From positions 186,001-250,000 of the forward strand of contig CAXXWT010000009.1 of NCBI GenBank assembly GCA_963674685.2: a DNA stretch of 64,000 nt. The letters are read 5' to 3'. The stretch's first letter is position 1. Each line of letters starts with the position of its first letter. The DNA comes from G963674685 sp963674685 (GTDB lineage: Bacteria; Lernaellota; Lernaellaia; JACKCT01). This document shows, piece by piece, positions 32,098-40,802 of this stretch. The translations under genes and the position numbers were made by a program. A model generated the notes under the pieces. That model saw only the letters and a program-made list of their open reading frames with translations, searched no databases and was not told the origin of the DNA.

Positions 32098-33714
32098 ATG
32101 CCGATTGGAAAAAATCGACTGATAAGGCTCAGTGTATTCGCGGCAGTGGCGCTTTCCGTCGGGGCGATGACCGCGTGGAACGCGAAAACGCCACCTGTAC
32201 TCGTGGGAAGGCCGCATCCTGTTTTGGGGCATCTTTTGTCGGCCCACCAAAATCCGGGACTTTTCGATCCCCTTTGGAATATCCCGAACAATCCCCCGGA
32301 ATTTCGACTGGCCTTTGCTTTTATGGATCTTTTGGGTCGAAGCTATTTGAGCATCATGTCGAGCCAGCTTGTTTTTTTCATCATTTTCATCCTCGCGGCA
32401 TGGAGGATCGCATCGAAGCTCGGCGGCGCCGGCGCCGGGAGGCTGGCGGCCTGTTTCGCGGCGTTTACTCCCGTTTATATGACCGCCGCCCTGACGTTCG
32501 ACGACCACATGTTCAACATGGCCCTGGTGGCGTGCGCGGTCGCCTTCATGATCGAGGGTAAAGGATGGCGGAGGATTCTATTTGCGCTTCCGGCCGGATT
32601 ATCCTTAAGCTTGGCGTTGCGATATTCATTCATGCCCTCGAACGGTTTGATCGCCCTGGCGTGCGGCGCGTTTGCTTTTTGCGGCTTCGCTTTGGATGAG
32701 TTCATCCATCGGCATTCCGGCGAGTCGGATCAAAGCGGCGAAACGGCATATATGACCAAAGCGCTTATCATTCTCGCTGCGGGGCTGGCGTTTGCCGCAA
32801 GCGTTTTTGTATTCGGCCTGTATCGAACGGGTGCGCCGTGGGTTCCGCATGTCGATTATTATTTTACGGAAAACGTAAATGCCCTGGCCGCTTCCCCGGG
32901 TTCCCGGGCTCTAAGCCTGCTGGCTTACCCTTATCTGATCGTTTTGCATCAGCTCGGACCCTTCATGTCTCTCGCGCTTACCGCCGGAGTATTCGGATTG
33001 ATTCGAAAAAATCATTCGGGGCGGTTCGGCCTTCTTTTCTGGTTGTTCGGCCCGCTGATTATTCTCAGCCTGATCGGTAAAAAGAACTTTTATTACGACT
33101 ACTATGCTCTGGCGGCCGCCGCGCCTCTGGCGGCTGTCGGCCTGGCTTCATTCGCCGAACGCAAACTATGGCCTGCCGTCGCTATTTCGAGCGTTTTATG
33201 CGTAGCGACCTTCAGCTTATGGCGCATGTTTGTGTTCGTACCCGATCTTAAATCGCCCATGTTGGATTACATGCAGGCCCGGCCGCGAAATTTTCTGCAA
33301 AAGCCCGTTGATATTTCCTTCGTTCGCCCCGTTGATATCGAAATGTTTTCCGAGAATATGATTCAGAATAAAGAAGCCGGCGATCCGGTTTGGATTGTCA
33401 TGGCCGACGATCTCGCTTTGGATACTCTGGAGGAATGGCGCTACGGGATTTTGGCGCGCCTGCCCGATACCCGATTCGACGTGGCAAAAAATGGGTCCTT
33501 TTACGCGCCGGTTTCGAAAAACACATTCTTCATTAAAGAAAAATCGGCCGAGGTTCCAGCGGCGCCGGCAGTTGACACGACGCTCGGGCAATTGCTCATG
33601 GCGGATGCGTCGGCCGACGCGGATTCAGCATCGGATCGCGCACCGGAATTCAACACGCCTTTGAAAGTTGTGAGTGAAACGGCGTTCTGGGCGCTTTTCA
33701 GGGTTGGCGATTGA
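32098..33714 (+). CDS. GT-C-type glycosyltransferase-like membrane protein
   Basis: 538 aa. The ATG at 32098 has GAAGG seven nt upstream; the frame itself is open from 31990. An N-terminal signal anchor (LSVFAAVALSVGAMTAW) is followed by a luminal loop and about nine to ten hydrophobic helices, then a soluble C-terminal domain of about 140 residues. The layout fits GT-C enzymes of the ArnT/PMT (GT39/GT83) kind, which use polyprenyl-phosphate sugars, but the diagnostic acidic pair in the first loop is not clear, so I call it only GT-C-like. It stands alone between a divergent lipoprotein gene and a convergent GH31 gene. Confidence 0.65.
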   Translation: MPIGKNRLIRLSVFAAVALSVGAMTAWNAKTPPVLVGRPHPVLGHLLSAHQNPGLFDPLWNIPNNPPEFRLAFAFMDLLGRSYLSIMSSQLVFFIIFILAAWRIASKLGGAGAGRLAACFAAFTPVYMTAALTFDDHMFNMALVACAVAFMIEGKGWRRILFALPAGLSLSLALRYSFMPSNGLIALACGAFAFCGFALDEFIHRHSGESDQSGETAYMTKALIILAAGLAFAASVFVFGLYRTGAPWVPHVDYYFTENVNALAASPGSRALSLLAYPYLIVLHQLGPFMSLALTAGVFGLIRKNHSGRFGLLFWLFGPLIILSLIGKKNFYYDYYALAAAAPLAAVGLASFAERKLWPAVAISSVLCVATFSLWRMFVFVPDLKSPMLDYMQARPRNFLQKPVDISFVRPVDIEMFSENMIQNKEAGDPVWIVMADDLALDTLEEWRYGILARLPDTRFDVAKNGSFYAPVSKNTFFIKEKSAEVPAAPAVDTTLGQLLMADASADADSASDRAPEFNTPLKVVSETAFWALFRVGD

Positions 33715-33724
33715 AAAACGACGA

Positions 33725-35839
33725 TTAATCCGCATTATAAATCATGCGCAGATTCTCTACCAACTGCGTGTGCCTTGATTCTCTTACGAATATCGCAGGC
33801 GTTCCGATGGGCGCGTCCACGGTGACGGCGACGCGCCCCCCGTATTTTTTCGCTGTCAACGCATGCTCCCATTTGCCGTCGGGAAAAAGCACGCGAACCG
33901 ACGTTGCCCCTTCACTGACGACGGGCGCGAATAAAATGTCGTCGCCCAGCATCCATTGCTCATGCGCTTCGAAAGATTCTTCCCAATCCGGATCCACCAG
34001 GGCGGTGTGACGGATGATCGGAAGGCCCGCGTCCACGGCGTCTTGCGCGATTTCCATGAAATACGGCGCCATGGCCTCGTGCAGCTTCGCCATGCGCGTG
34101 AAATGCTCCAGGGTATCGGCGTCGGAATCGAACCGATGATTCTTTTCTCTTTGCAGGCCGTCGTGCGTGCGCATGAAAGGCGTAAACGCGCCCAGTTCGG
34201 TCCAGCGCATGAATAGTTCTTTGGTGCACGGCCCGCCGGAGAATCCCGCGATGTCGTGCGTGAAAAACGGAACGGCCGCCAGCCCCAGATTCAGGCCCGC
34301 TTTGATCACCGTGGGGATGCCGTCGTCGCCCCAGTCGGCTTCCTGATCCCCGGCCCAGACGATTTGCGCCACGTCCTGCTCGCCGGTAAAGCCGCTGCGC
34401 GTGAACATGACGTAATCCCCGTCGGGATAGGCCTGGTCGAGAACCTCGCGGTTGATTCGATGCCACGCCGTCGGATAGAGATTGTGAAAGGCCGGCGCGT
34501 ATCCGTCGTGCAAAACCGCGTCGAAGGGCAGCCACTCGCCGAAGTCGCACATCCAGCCCGACATGCCCATTTCCACCGCCCGGCGCGCGTACCCTTTAAA
34601 ATATTCCACCGCCGCCGGATTCGTCACGTCCAGATCGGTTCCGAAAAACACGGAGATCAAGAACAGGTAGGGACTTCCGTTGGGCATCCGAATAATATAA
34701 TCGTTGTCCCTGGCCGTCTCGTAATGTTCGTACTGACGGGCGATGAAGTTGTTGAAGTAACCCAAGAAGCGCACATCCTGCTCGCGGAAGTCGTCAATCA
34801 TCCCGGGTAAATCGGGATAGTGATCCTGATCCCAGATCCATCGATACTTGAGTCCGTAGTTGCCCAGGCCGAAGTGGCGCTCGCCCACCCAGTCCTGCGT
34901 CCATACGGCGCTGACGGGGATGCCCGCGTCAAGAGCGGTTGCGAGGCGTTCGCGCACGGCCTGCTCTCCTTGCTGCGCGGCGAGCCATACGCCGTCAAAG
35001 GCCCAATCGGGGGGGATGCGCCGCGGACGCCCCAGTTCGTCGCTTAATTGCGTTATGACTTCTTTGCCGGTCGGTCCGGGAAAAACGAGAAAAGATATCC
35101 GGCTGCCGCTGAACACTTCCACGGACCAGCGGCGGGAGTCGGCCCGCCCGCAATCGAAAAAGGATGCTTCGCTGTTTTCGATCAGGAAACCTTTGCCCGC
35201 CTGCGGGTCGATGAAATATGGCATGGGGAAATATGAATTGGTCAGTTTGCCCTGCGTGGGCAGTAAAGGATGCTCCTTGCGGCCGATACCCTGTTCCTGC
35301 ACCCAGATCGGCGCAAGGCGGCCGCGAAAATCCACGAAATTGTATTGCTCGCCGAAACCCCAGAATCTGTCGCCGCCGCGCATGGTGAATTTCAGTTTCA
35401 GCGAATCGGCCCGGCAACCGTCATCGATGTTCAAACGGACGCGCAAAGCGCCTTTTTCCGTTTTTTCAATCGCCATATCTCCGATCCTCTCGTCGGCGAG
35501 AAAAAGGCCGATGGATGCATCGGAATAACGCATCGAAAGACTTTCGCGGCTTTCATTTTTCTTTTTCACCTTGAAAAAGCCGAACAGCATGGATACGTCG
35601 GCTTCGAAACGGCGGACTTCGACGGCTTCCAGTCTGAAAAGATTTCGGCTGCCGTGATAGATGGCCAGCGCGTCATCGGCGTCGAAGTTCCAGGTCCAGT
35701 CGCCTGCGCCGGGAGTAAGAAGCGTCGAAAATTCGCCGTCATCGCTTTCGCCGTCATCGTTTTCACCGTCATCGCAGGCGCAAAGAACCAATGAGAGGAA
35801 AAGAAGAAAAAACAAAAGTCGATTTTGTTGCTTTTTCAC
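33725..35839 (-). CDS. GH31 alpha-glycosidase lipoprotein, closest to the sulfoquinovosidase (YihQ) branch
   Basis: 704 aa. A GTG start at 35839 is chosen because GCAGGAG lies 6 nt before it, and it begins a signal peptide with lipobox LCAC (Cys22); the longer ATG form has no signal peptide at its start. It is a GH31 family protein. The nucleophile region WMCDFGEWLP gives Asp432 and the acid/base region WAGDQEADW gives Asp498. Their spacing (66 residues) and wording match the E. coli sulfoquinovosidase YihQ (as I recall, D405/D472). But the YihQ Arg and Trp that grip the sulfonate align here with Gly and Tyr (segment GNYGLKYRWIW), so another substrate is possible. Being a lipoprotein, it acts on extracytoplasmic glycosides. 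Confidence 0.85.
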   Translation of the reverse strand: MKKQQNRLLFFLLFLSLVLCACDDGENDDGESDDGEFSTLLTPGAGDWTWNFDADDALAIYHGSRNLFRLEAVEVRRFEADVSMLFGFFKVKKKNESRESLSMRYSDASIGLFLADERIGDMAIEKTEKGALRVRLNIDDGCRADSLKLKFTMRGGDRFWGFGEQYNFVDFRGRLAPIWVQEQGIGRKEHPLLPTQGKLTNSYFPMPYFIDPQAGKGFLIENSEASFFDCGRADSRRWSVEVFSGSRISFLVFPGPTGKEVITQLSDELGRPRRIPPDWAFDGVWLAAQQGEQAVRERLATALDAGIPVSAVWTQDWVGERHFGLGNYGLKYRWIWDQDHYPDLPGMIDDFREQDVRFLGYFNNFIARQYEHYETARDNDYIIRMPNGSPYLFLISVFFGTDLDVTNPAAVEYFKGYARRAVEMGMSGWMCDFGEWLPFDAVLHDGYAPAFHNLYPTAWHRINREVLDQAYPDGDYVMFTRSGFTGEQDVAQIVWAGDQEADWGDDGIPTVIKAGLNLGLAAVPFFTHDIAGFSGGPCTKELFMRWTELGAFTPFMRTHDGLQREKNHRFDSDADTLEHFTRMAKLHEAMAPYFMEIAQDAVDAGLPIIRHTALVDPDWEESFEAHEQWMLGDDILFAPVVSEGATSVRVLFPDGKWEHALTAKKYGGRVAVTVDAPIGTPAIFVRESRHTQLVENLRMIYNAD

Positions 35840-35956
35840 ATCGATCTCCTGCAGCGAAAGGTTTTTCCAGTCATCGCTTCCTCGATAAATATCTGAAGGG
35901 TGGGGCGTTCGCGTTTTTATGGAATTCAACGGCAACAGCCCGATGAGTGAAATGAT

Positions 35957-37477
35957 CTATTGATAAATCTCTGAGAGAGTCGAAAGGTCTTTGCTTTGAA
36001 TCGCCGTCAGGGGAAGAATGATTTGAAAGCTTGTTCCTTCGCCCGGTTTCGATTCGATGCTCACGCGGCCTTTGAACACCATCAGGTTGCGCATGACGAT
36101 ATCCATTCCCACGCCTCGACCGGAGACCCTGGTGACCTCCTTGGCGGTCGAGAATCCAGGCTGGAATATCAGTTGGTAGACTTCTGAGTCGCTCATTTGG
36201 TCGGCCCGGTCGATGAGTCCCTGTTGCTGCGCCTTTGCCATAATCGCTTCGCGATCCAATCCGCGGCCGTCGTCCGACAGTTTGATGACAATGCCGTCGC
36301 CTTCGTATCCGGCCGAAAGGGATATTGAACCCGCGGCGGGTTTGCCGGCCTTGATACGCTCATCCTCCGGTTCGATGCCGTGATCCACGGAATTGCGGAT
36401 CATATGGATAAGGCACTCGCTGATGTGCTCGACCATGATCCGGTCCAACTCCGTTTCCTCGCCGTGAGTTTGAAATGTGATTGTCTTGTTGCCGCCGCGG
36501 CTTAAATCTCGTACGAGTCGCTCCATTTTGCCGAAGATGTCGCGGATCGGCGCCATGCGGAGGCTCATCGCGATGTTTTGCAGGCTGCATGAAATTTGTG
36601 AAAGCCGGTTCATGTGTTTTAAAAGGTGCGGTGATTGAGCGTCGGAAAAGTCGGCGTCGTTTGCCAATAAAGTTTCCGTGGTGACCAGTTCGTTGATCAA
36701 CTCGATTAAATGGTCGATTCGGTCGACGTTGACTTTGATGGTATTGATCAGATTCGTATGCCCGAGTTCTGCTTCCATCTGGGCGCGCAATGCCTGACCG
36801 ATTTTTTTCGGCGGAATGCTGCCGTCGGCCAGCAGTTCCTCTCCCAGCTTGCGCCCGCTTAAGCGCTGACGCTCCAAAGCTTCTTCGACAACGCGCTCAT
36901 TGACCTGAAACGGTTGTCTCTTCAGAATTTCGCCGATTTTCTCGCCGCGTTTGATGTCCGCCAGAACCAGCGTTTTCTCGTAATGATCATCGAACAAGGA
37001 ATCCAGGAGTTTGATCAATGACGGCAGGTTCGGCTCCGGGCTGTAAGTCAGACCTTCGTCCAGTGAGGTTTTGACTTTTATGAACATTTTTCTCATTTCC
37101 TCGATGACGTCGAAAAGCATGTCGATATGTCTTCCGGTCGGGATGATTTCGCCCTTGCGAATCCGGTTGAGTGCGGTCTCCGTGGCATGGGAAATGCTTT
37201 CAATGTCGCTGAGTTGCAGGAAACCGGAGACTCCCTTGATCGAGTGGAAGACTCTGAAAAGACGGTTGATATGCTCTTCGGCGCTGCCTTCTTTTTCGAT
37301 ATTCAAAAGGATCTGATCGGCCTGTCCGAGCCGGTCTTCGCTTTCCGAGATGAATTCCGCCAGCATCGAAACGCTTTCGTCGTCGTTCAATAAAGTGATT
37401 AGATCATTCACGCGATCGTCGCGGGGCGCGTCGCTTTCCGGCGGATTGGGGCTTGTTTTTTTTATTTCCTCGGTCAT
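35957..37477 (-). CDS. CheA-like hybrid-free histidine kinase (HPt plus HATPase), no CheW domain
   Basis: 506 aa from the ATG at 37477; a GTG at 37564 would give 535 aa, and neither has a strong ribosome-binding site. An N-terminal HPt domain carries the phospho-acceptor His78 in FRVFHSIKGVSGFL. A linker of ~90 residues is followed by the dimerisation helices and a CheA-type ATPase: SLRMAPIRDIFGKMERLVRDL, HMIRNSVDHGIE (N box), LSDDGRGLD (G1), FQPGFSTAKEVTRVSGRGVGMDIV (F and G2 boxes). The protein stops right after the ATPase, so the CheW-like regulatory domain of normal CheA is missing. It is therefore probably not a chemotaxis receptor kinase but a CheA-derived two-component kinase. No receiver gene is adjacent. 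Confidence 0.88.
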   Translation of the reverse strand: MTEEIKKTSPNPPESDAPRDDRVNDLITLLNDDESVSMLAEFISESEDRLGQADQILLNIEKEGSAEEHINRLFRVFHSIKGVSGFLQLSDIESISHATETALNRIRKGEIIPTGRHIDMLFDVIEEMRKMFIKVKTSLDEGLTYSPEPNLPSLIKLLDSLFDDHYEKTLVLADIKRGEKIGEILKRQPFQVNERVVEEALERQRLSGRKLGEELLADGSIPPKKIGQALRAQMEAELGHTNLINTIKVNVDRIDHLIELINELVTTETLLANDADFSDAQSPHLLKHMNRLSQISCSLQNIAMSLRMAPIRDIFGKMERLVRDLSRGGNKTITFQTHGEETELDRIMVEHISECLIHMIRNSVDHGIEPEDERIKAGKPAAGSISLSAGYEGDGIVIKLSDDGRGLDREAIMAKAQQQGLIDRADQMSDSEVYQLIFQPGFSTAKEVTRVSGRGVGMDIVMRNLMVFKGRVSIESKPGEGTSFQIILPLTAIQSKDLSTLSEIYQ

Positions 37478-37869
37478 CTCAAAAAACTGTTTGCAGTGTG
37501 CGTGTTTTTTCGGCGTTTTTATTGCACTCAGTGCCGTTTTTACTATTTTGATGTTTTGGAACACTTTTTCAAGGGTCCCGTCAATGCCGCCCTTGAGATA
37601 AAGCGGACGAAATAAACCGACGACCTGACGAAATTGCTGCTCTTTTGAATTTTCATGAGAATAATAAATTGCAAATCCAGAGCTTAAATACCCCGTTATT
37701 CATCTTTCGGCAACTTTTTTATTAGCGGCAAGGGGCAAGTGTTCCGTATTGAAAAACGGAGAATTCCCTTTTTCAGTTATGAAATGACCGGGGAGTGGAT
37801 ACGTATTTGAACTTGTGCTAGCCTTCGTCAAATTCAATTCTTCCCGACTTTTTGCGAGGACAAAAACGA
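37478..37869. other. AT-rich divergent intergenic region
   Basis: 392 bp between the CheA-like kinase (minus) and the sugar symporter (plus). The middle is AT-rich with runs such as TTTTTTATTAGCGGC. No gene, RNA or convincing promoter pair was found. A start of the kinase at 37564 would shorten the gap. Confidence 0.5.
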
Positions 37870-39369
37870 ATGAATAACGACCAAACAGGACAAAATTCCG
37901 CTGTCGCCGGCGACGTTGAAGGACGAGCTCTGAGTTTTTGGGATAAAGCGACTTATTCCGTCGGCGAGATGGGCGTTTCCCTGTCGCCGGCTATCGTCGT
38001 GGGTTGGTTGATTTACTTTTATACGGGCCGCGAAATCCCCGGCGGCGGCACGATGCTGCTGGTGTCCGCCTGGGGCATCGCCATCCTGGGATTGCTCGGA
38101 CGGGTCGTGGATTCCCTGGCCGATCCTCTGGTGGGATTTTTTTCGGACAAATGGAATTTCAAATGGGGAAGGCGCATTCCCTGGGTCGTGGTCGGCACGC
38201 CGTTTCTGGCTTTGTTTCAAATTCTCATCTGGTTTCCTCCCGAGCCTTCCGGGATCGGAACAGTTTGGTATGAAATGAGTTTTGATCTGTATTTCGTCCA
38301 ACCTTTTTTGCAGATTACGCCCAACTTCGTTTGGGTGGCCGTTATGGCTTCGGGATTCTGGTTTTTTTACACCGTGGTCGTGGCTCCGTATTTGTCCCTG
38401 CTGCCGGAAATCACGCCTTATAACAAAGAGCGCATCCAGGTCTCCGAAGCCATGGCTTACATGGACGTCGTGGCCATGCTGGTGGGCGCTCTGGCCGTCG
38501 GCATGTTGATCCAAAAATTCGGAGGCGGCCTGGATCTTGGATTCTACAAATTCGACAACGGATACCAGGTCGCCGGGCTTTTGCTGGCATTCATGTTTTC
38601 CGTCGGGTTTTACGTCAGCGTTATCAAGGTCCGGGAGCGGCCCTTTGACGACGCCAAGGCGGTTCCGTTCAATTTTGTCCGAGCGATGAAGGAAAGTTTT
38701 TCCAATCCGCCTTTCGTGCCTTATGTCATCTCCGTGTCATTCCTGCGCCTGGCCATCGACGTATTTATCGCCTTTATCCCGTTTATGGTCGTCAACATCA
38801 TGGGATTGGGCGAAGGCCTCGCCGGAGCGTTGCAGGGCGTCATCGTTCTGGCTTCGGCCCTGATGTTCTGGTACGTGACGAAATTGTCGGCGCGCATCGG
38901 CAAGAAAAAGGTGTTGCTGATCGGTCTGCTGGGCATGGGAATCACCTTCTGTCTTCTGGCCTTCTTCGAACATTTCCCGTTTTTGGGCTACGTCATTTCG
39001 GGGCCGTTGAGCCTTTTCGGCGTTACTTTGGAACCCGGAATGGTCAGTTTCCTGCACTGCGTGGTTTTGCTGTTGGTATGCGCTTTTCCCGTGGCGACCA
39101 TCATGGTTCTTCCCAGAGCGGTGCTGTGCGATGTCATGGATGAGGACGAGCAGCGCACCGGCTATCGGCGCGAAGCCATGTATAACGGCATGGAAGGATT
39201 GATCACAAAGGCCGCCGCCGGCATCGCGGCGTTTATCGTTCCGCTGCTTAATAAATACCTGGGCGCCACGAAGCTCGAACCCTGGGGAGTCTTGAGCGGA
39301 ATTATCCTGGCCGGGGGGTTTTCCATCGCCGGCTGGGTGGCGCTGAAGTTCTATTCCATCGAGAAGTAA
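37870..39369 (+). CDS. MFS transporter, glycoside-pentoside-hexuronide (GPH) type
   Basis: 499 aa. The ATG at 37870 is preceded by GCGAGGA; an in-frame TTG at 37852 is less good. Twelve hydrophobic helices and the GPH signature RVVDSLADPLVGFFSDKW near residues 80-100, with the DxxxDP motif for cation coupling. Later KWGRRIPWVVVGTP is the loop 2-3 motif of MelB-like symporters. GPH symporters carry sugars or glycosides with H+ or Na+. It ends one base before the stop of the convergent GH4 gene. With that gene and the GH31 protein it suggests uptake and cleavage of glycosides. Confidence 0.92.
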   Translation: MNNDQTGQNSAVAGDVEGRALSFWDKATYSVGEMGVSLSPAIVVGWLIYFYTGREIPGGGTMLLVSAWGIAILGLLGRVVDSLADPLVGFFSDKWNFKWGRRIPWVVVGTPFLALFQILIWFPPEPSGIGTVWYEMSFDLYFVQPFLQITPNFVWVAVMASGFWFFYTVVVAPYLSLLPEITPYNKERIQVSEAMAYMDVVAMLVGALAVGMLIQKFGGGLDLGFYKFDNGYQVAGLLLAFMFSVGFYVSVIKVRERPFDDAKAVPFNFVRAMKESFSNPPFVPYVISVSFLRLAIDVFIAFIPFMVVNIMGLGEGLAGALQGVIVLASALMFWYVTKLSARIGKKKVLLIGLLGMGITFCLLAFFEHFPFLGYVISGPLSLFGVTLEPGMVSFLHCVVLLLVCAFPVATIMVLPRAVLCDVMDEDEQRTGYRREAMYNGMEGLITKAAAGIAAFIVPLLNKYLGATKLEPWGVLSGIILAGGFSIAGWVALKFYSIEK

Positions 39370-40635
39370 CTACTTATAATCCAGTTTATTCGTTTCCAGT
39401 AGGTCGGTCAGCACCTCGTTGGCGGTTTCGGCCGACGGCCCCAGCGGATTGGTGATAATGGCCCGGTAAGCCGCCGAGCGGCTTTTGTTGATTCCCGCTT
39501 CGATGGTCAGTTCCTCGTAAGCCTTGGCCTGCTGAATCAGCGCGCGGATGCTCGGCTCCAGTTTCTCCATCTTGATGACTTTCGCGCCGTCTTTACCGAT
39601 ATGCGCCGGGATTTCCATCACGGCGTCGTCGGGAAGGTCCGGCACCGCGCCGTTGTTGTGCGTGTTGACCGTATGAATTTTGCCCGAGTCGTGAAAGATG
39701 GCCTGGATCAGTTCCACGGCGATCTTCGAATAAAAAGCCCCGCCGCGTTTTTCAAGCTCCGGCGGCTTCGTCACGACCGCCGGATCCTTGTATTTCGCCA
39801 GAAGAGCGTCTTCGACTTCCATCACTTCTTCCGCGCGGGTCTTGGGCTTTTTCTGGATGTAATCATGCAGCTTCTTCGGCATGTAATAGTAACGGTTGTA
39901 GTAAAGGGGCAGGGCGCCCAGCGCCGTGAGCAGTTCTTTTGGAAAATCCACGTCGGGAATATTCGCCGGCGCTTCTTTGGCGGTTAAAAGCTCCAGGATG
40001 CGCGGGGTAATATCCTCGCCTTTGACCGTGACCTTGCGCACCCAGCCCAGATGATTGAGCCCCACGCTTTCCATGTACACGTCGTCGTCGGCCGCGTCCA
40101 TGAAGCGCGCGATGGTCATCTGCATTTCCATGGGGACGTTGCAAAGGCCGACGCACTTGCATTTTGAGTGATTCAGAATCGTTTGCGTGATGATGCCCGA
40201 AGGATTCGTGAAGTTGATGATCCACGCATTCGGCGCAGTCTTTTCCACCTCGCGGCAGATATCCATGATGACCGGAATCGTGCGCAGCGCTTTGGCCATG
40301 CCGCCGATGCCCGTCGTCTCCTGGCCGATCAGCCCATGACGCAGGCCGAGCTTGATGTCTTCGTGGCGGGCTTTCTGCGTGCCGACGCGAAACTGCGTGA
40401 GGACGAAATCGGAACCGGATACGGCTTCGGAAAGATTCCGCGTGGTGTTGAGATTAAATTTGGAACCGGCGTAGGCGACCATGCGCTTTGCGAAGTCGCC
40501 GACAACCCGCAGCCGCTCGGGATCGATGTCCATGAGCGTTACGTCTTTGAGACCGAGGTCTTCGGCGTTGTTGACAAAGCCTTCGATCAGTTCCGGTGAA
40601 TAGGTGCTGCCGCCGCCGATGATGCTGATTTTCAT
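39370..40635 (-). CDS. GH4 family 6-phospho-glycosidase
   Basis: 421 aa, starting at 40635 behind AAGGGAAAGAG. GH4 enzymes need NAD+ and Mn2+ and work by a redox mechanism. The sequence shows the dinucleotide motif SIIGGGSTYSPELIEGF at residues 4-20, MDIDPERL, QFRVGTQKARHEDI (typical GH4), NFTNPSGI, the metal ligands Cys in KCVGLCNVPMEM and His in VGLNHLGWV. The wording is closest to 6-phospho-beta-glucosidases (LicH/CelF type). A PTS is not seen in the window; the nearby symporter would deliver unphosphorylated sugar, so the natural substrate may be a plain glycoside. Confidence 0.92.
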   Translation of the reverse strand: MKISIIGGGSTYSPELIEGFVNNAEDLGLKDVTLMDIDPERLRVVGDFAKRMVAYAGSKFNLNTTRNLSEAVSGSDFVLTQFRVGTQKARHEDIKLGLRHGLIGQETTGIGGMAKALRTIPVIMDICREVEKTAPNAWIINFTNPSGIITQTILNHSKCKCVGLCNVPMEMQMTIARFMDAADDDVYMESVGLNHLGWVRKVTVKGEDITPRILELLTAKEAPANIPDVDFPKELLTALGALPLYYNRYYYMPKKLHDYIQKKPKTRAEEVMEVEDALLAKYKDPAVVTKPPELEKRGGAFYSKIAVELIQAIFHDSGKIHTVNTHNNGAVPDLPDDAVMEIPAHIGKDGAKVIKMEKLEPSIRALIQQAKAYEELTIEAGINKSRSAAYRAIITNPLGPSAETANEVLTDLLETNKLDYK

Positions 40636-40707
40636 TTTCTCTTTCCCTTTGTTGAAAAGCCCTCGCATAACGCTGGAGGCGCAAGGACTCTCTTTCCGAA
40701 GCCTGTG

Positions 40708-40735
40708 TTTATCACAGCACAACACGCAAATTCAA
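40708..40735 (-). promoter_or_regulatory. predicted promoter of the GH4 gene
   Basis: On the minus strand TTGAAT (40730-40735), 16 bp, then GATAAA (40708-40713). The operator-like palindrome at 40745-40757 lies about 10 bp upstream. Confidence 0.4.
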
Positions 40736-40740
40736 TGAAC

Positions 40741-40769
40741 TTGTTATCGAAACGATACGAAACTAATAT
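40741..40769 (+). promoter_or_regulatory. predicted promoter of the NAD-binding protein gene
   Basis: TTGTTA (40741-40746), exactly 17 bp, TAATAT (40764-40769). The palindrome at 40745-40757 overlaps the -35 box and spacer, so a bound regulator would block it. Confidence 0.5.
40745..40757. promoter_or_regulatory. operator-like palindrome TATCG-AAA-CGATA
   Basis: A perfect inverted repeat with 3-bp centre, followed by a repeated CGAAAC half-site (CGAAACGATACGAAAC). It lies between two divergent metabolic genes and resembles LacI-family operators in length and A/T-CG pattern. No regulator gene is adjacent. Confidence 0.45.
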
Positions 40770-40802
40770 ATATCCGGATTTTTACTTTAGCAGGGGTTCT
40801 TC

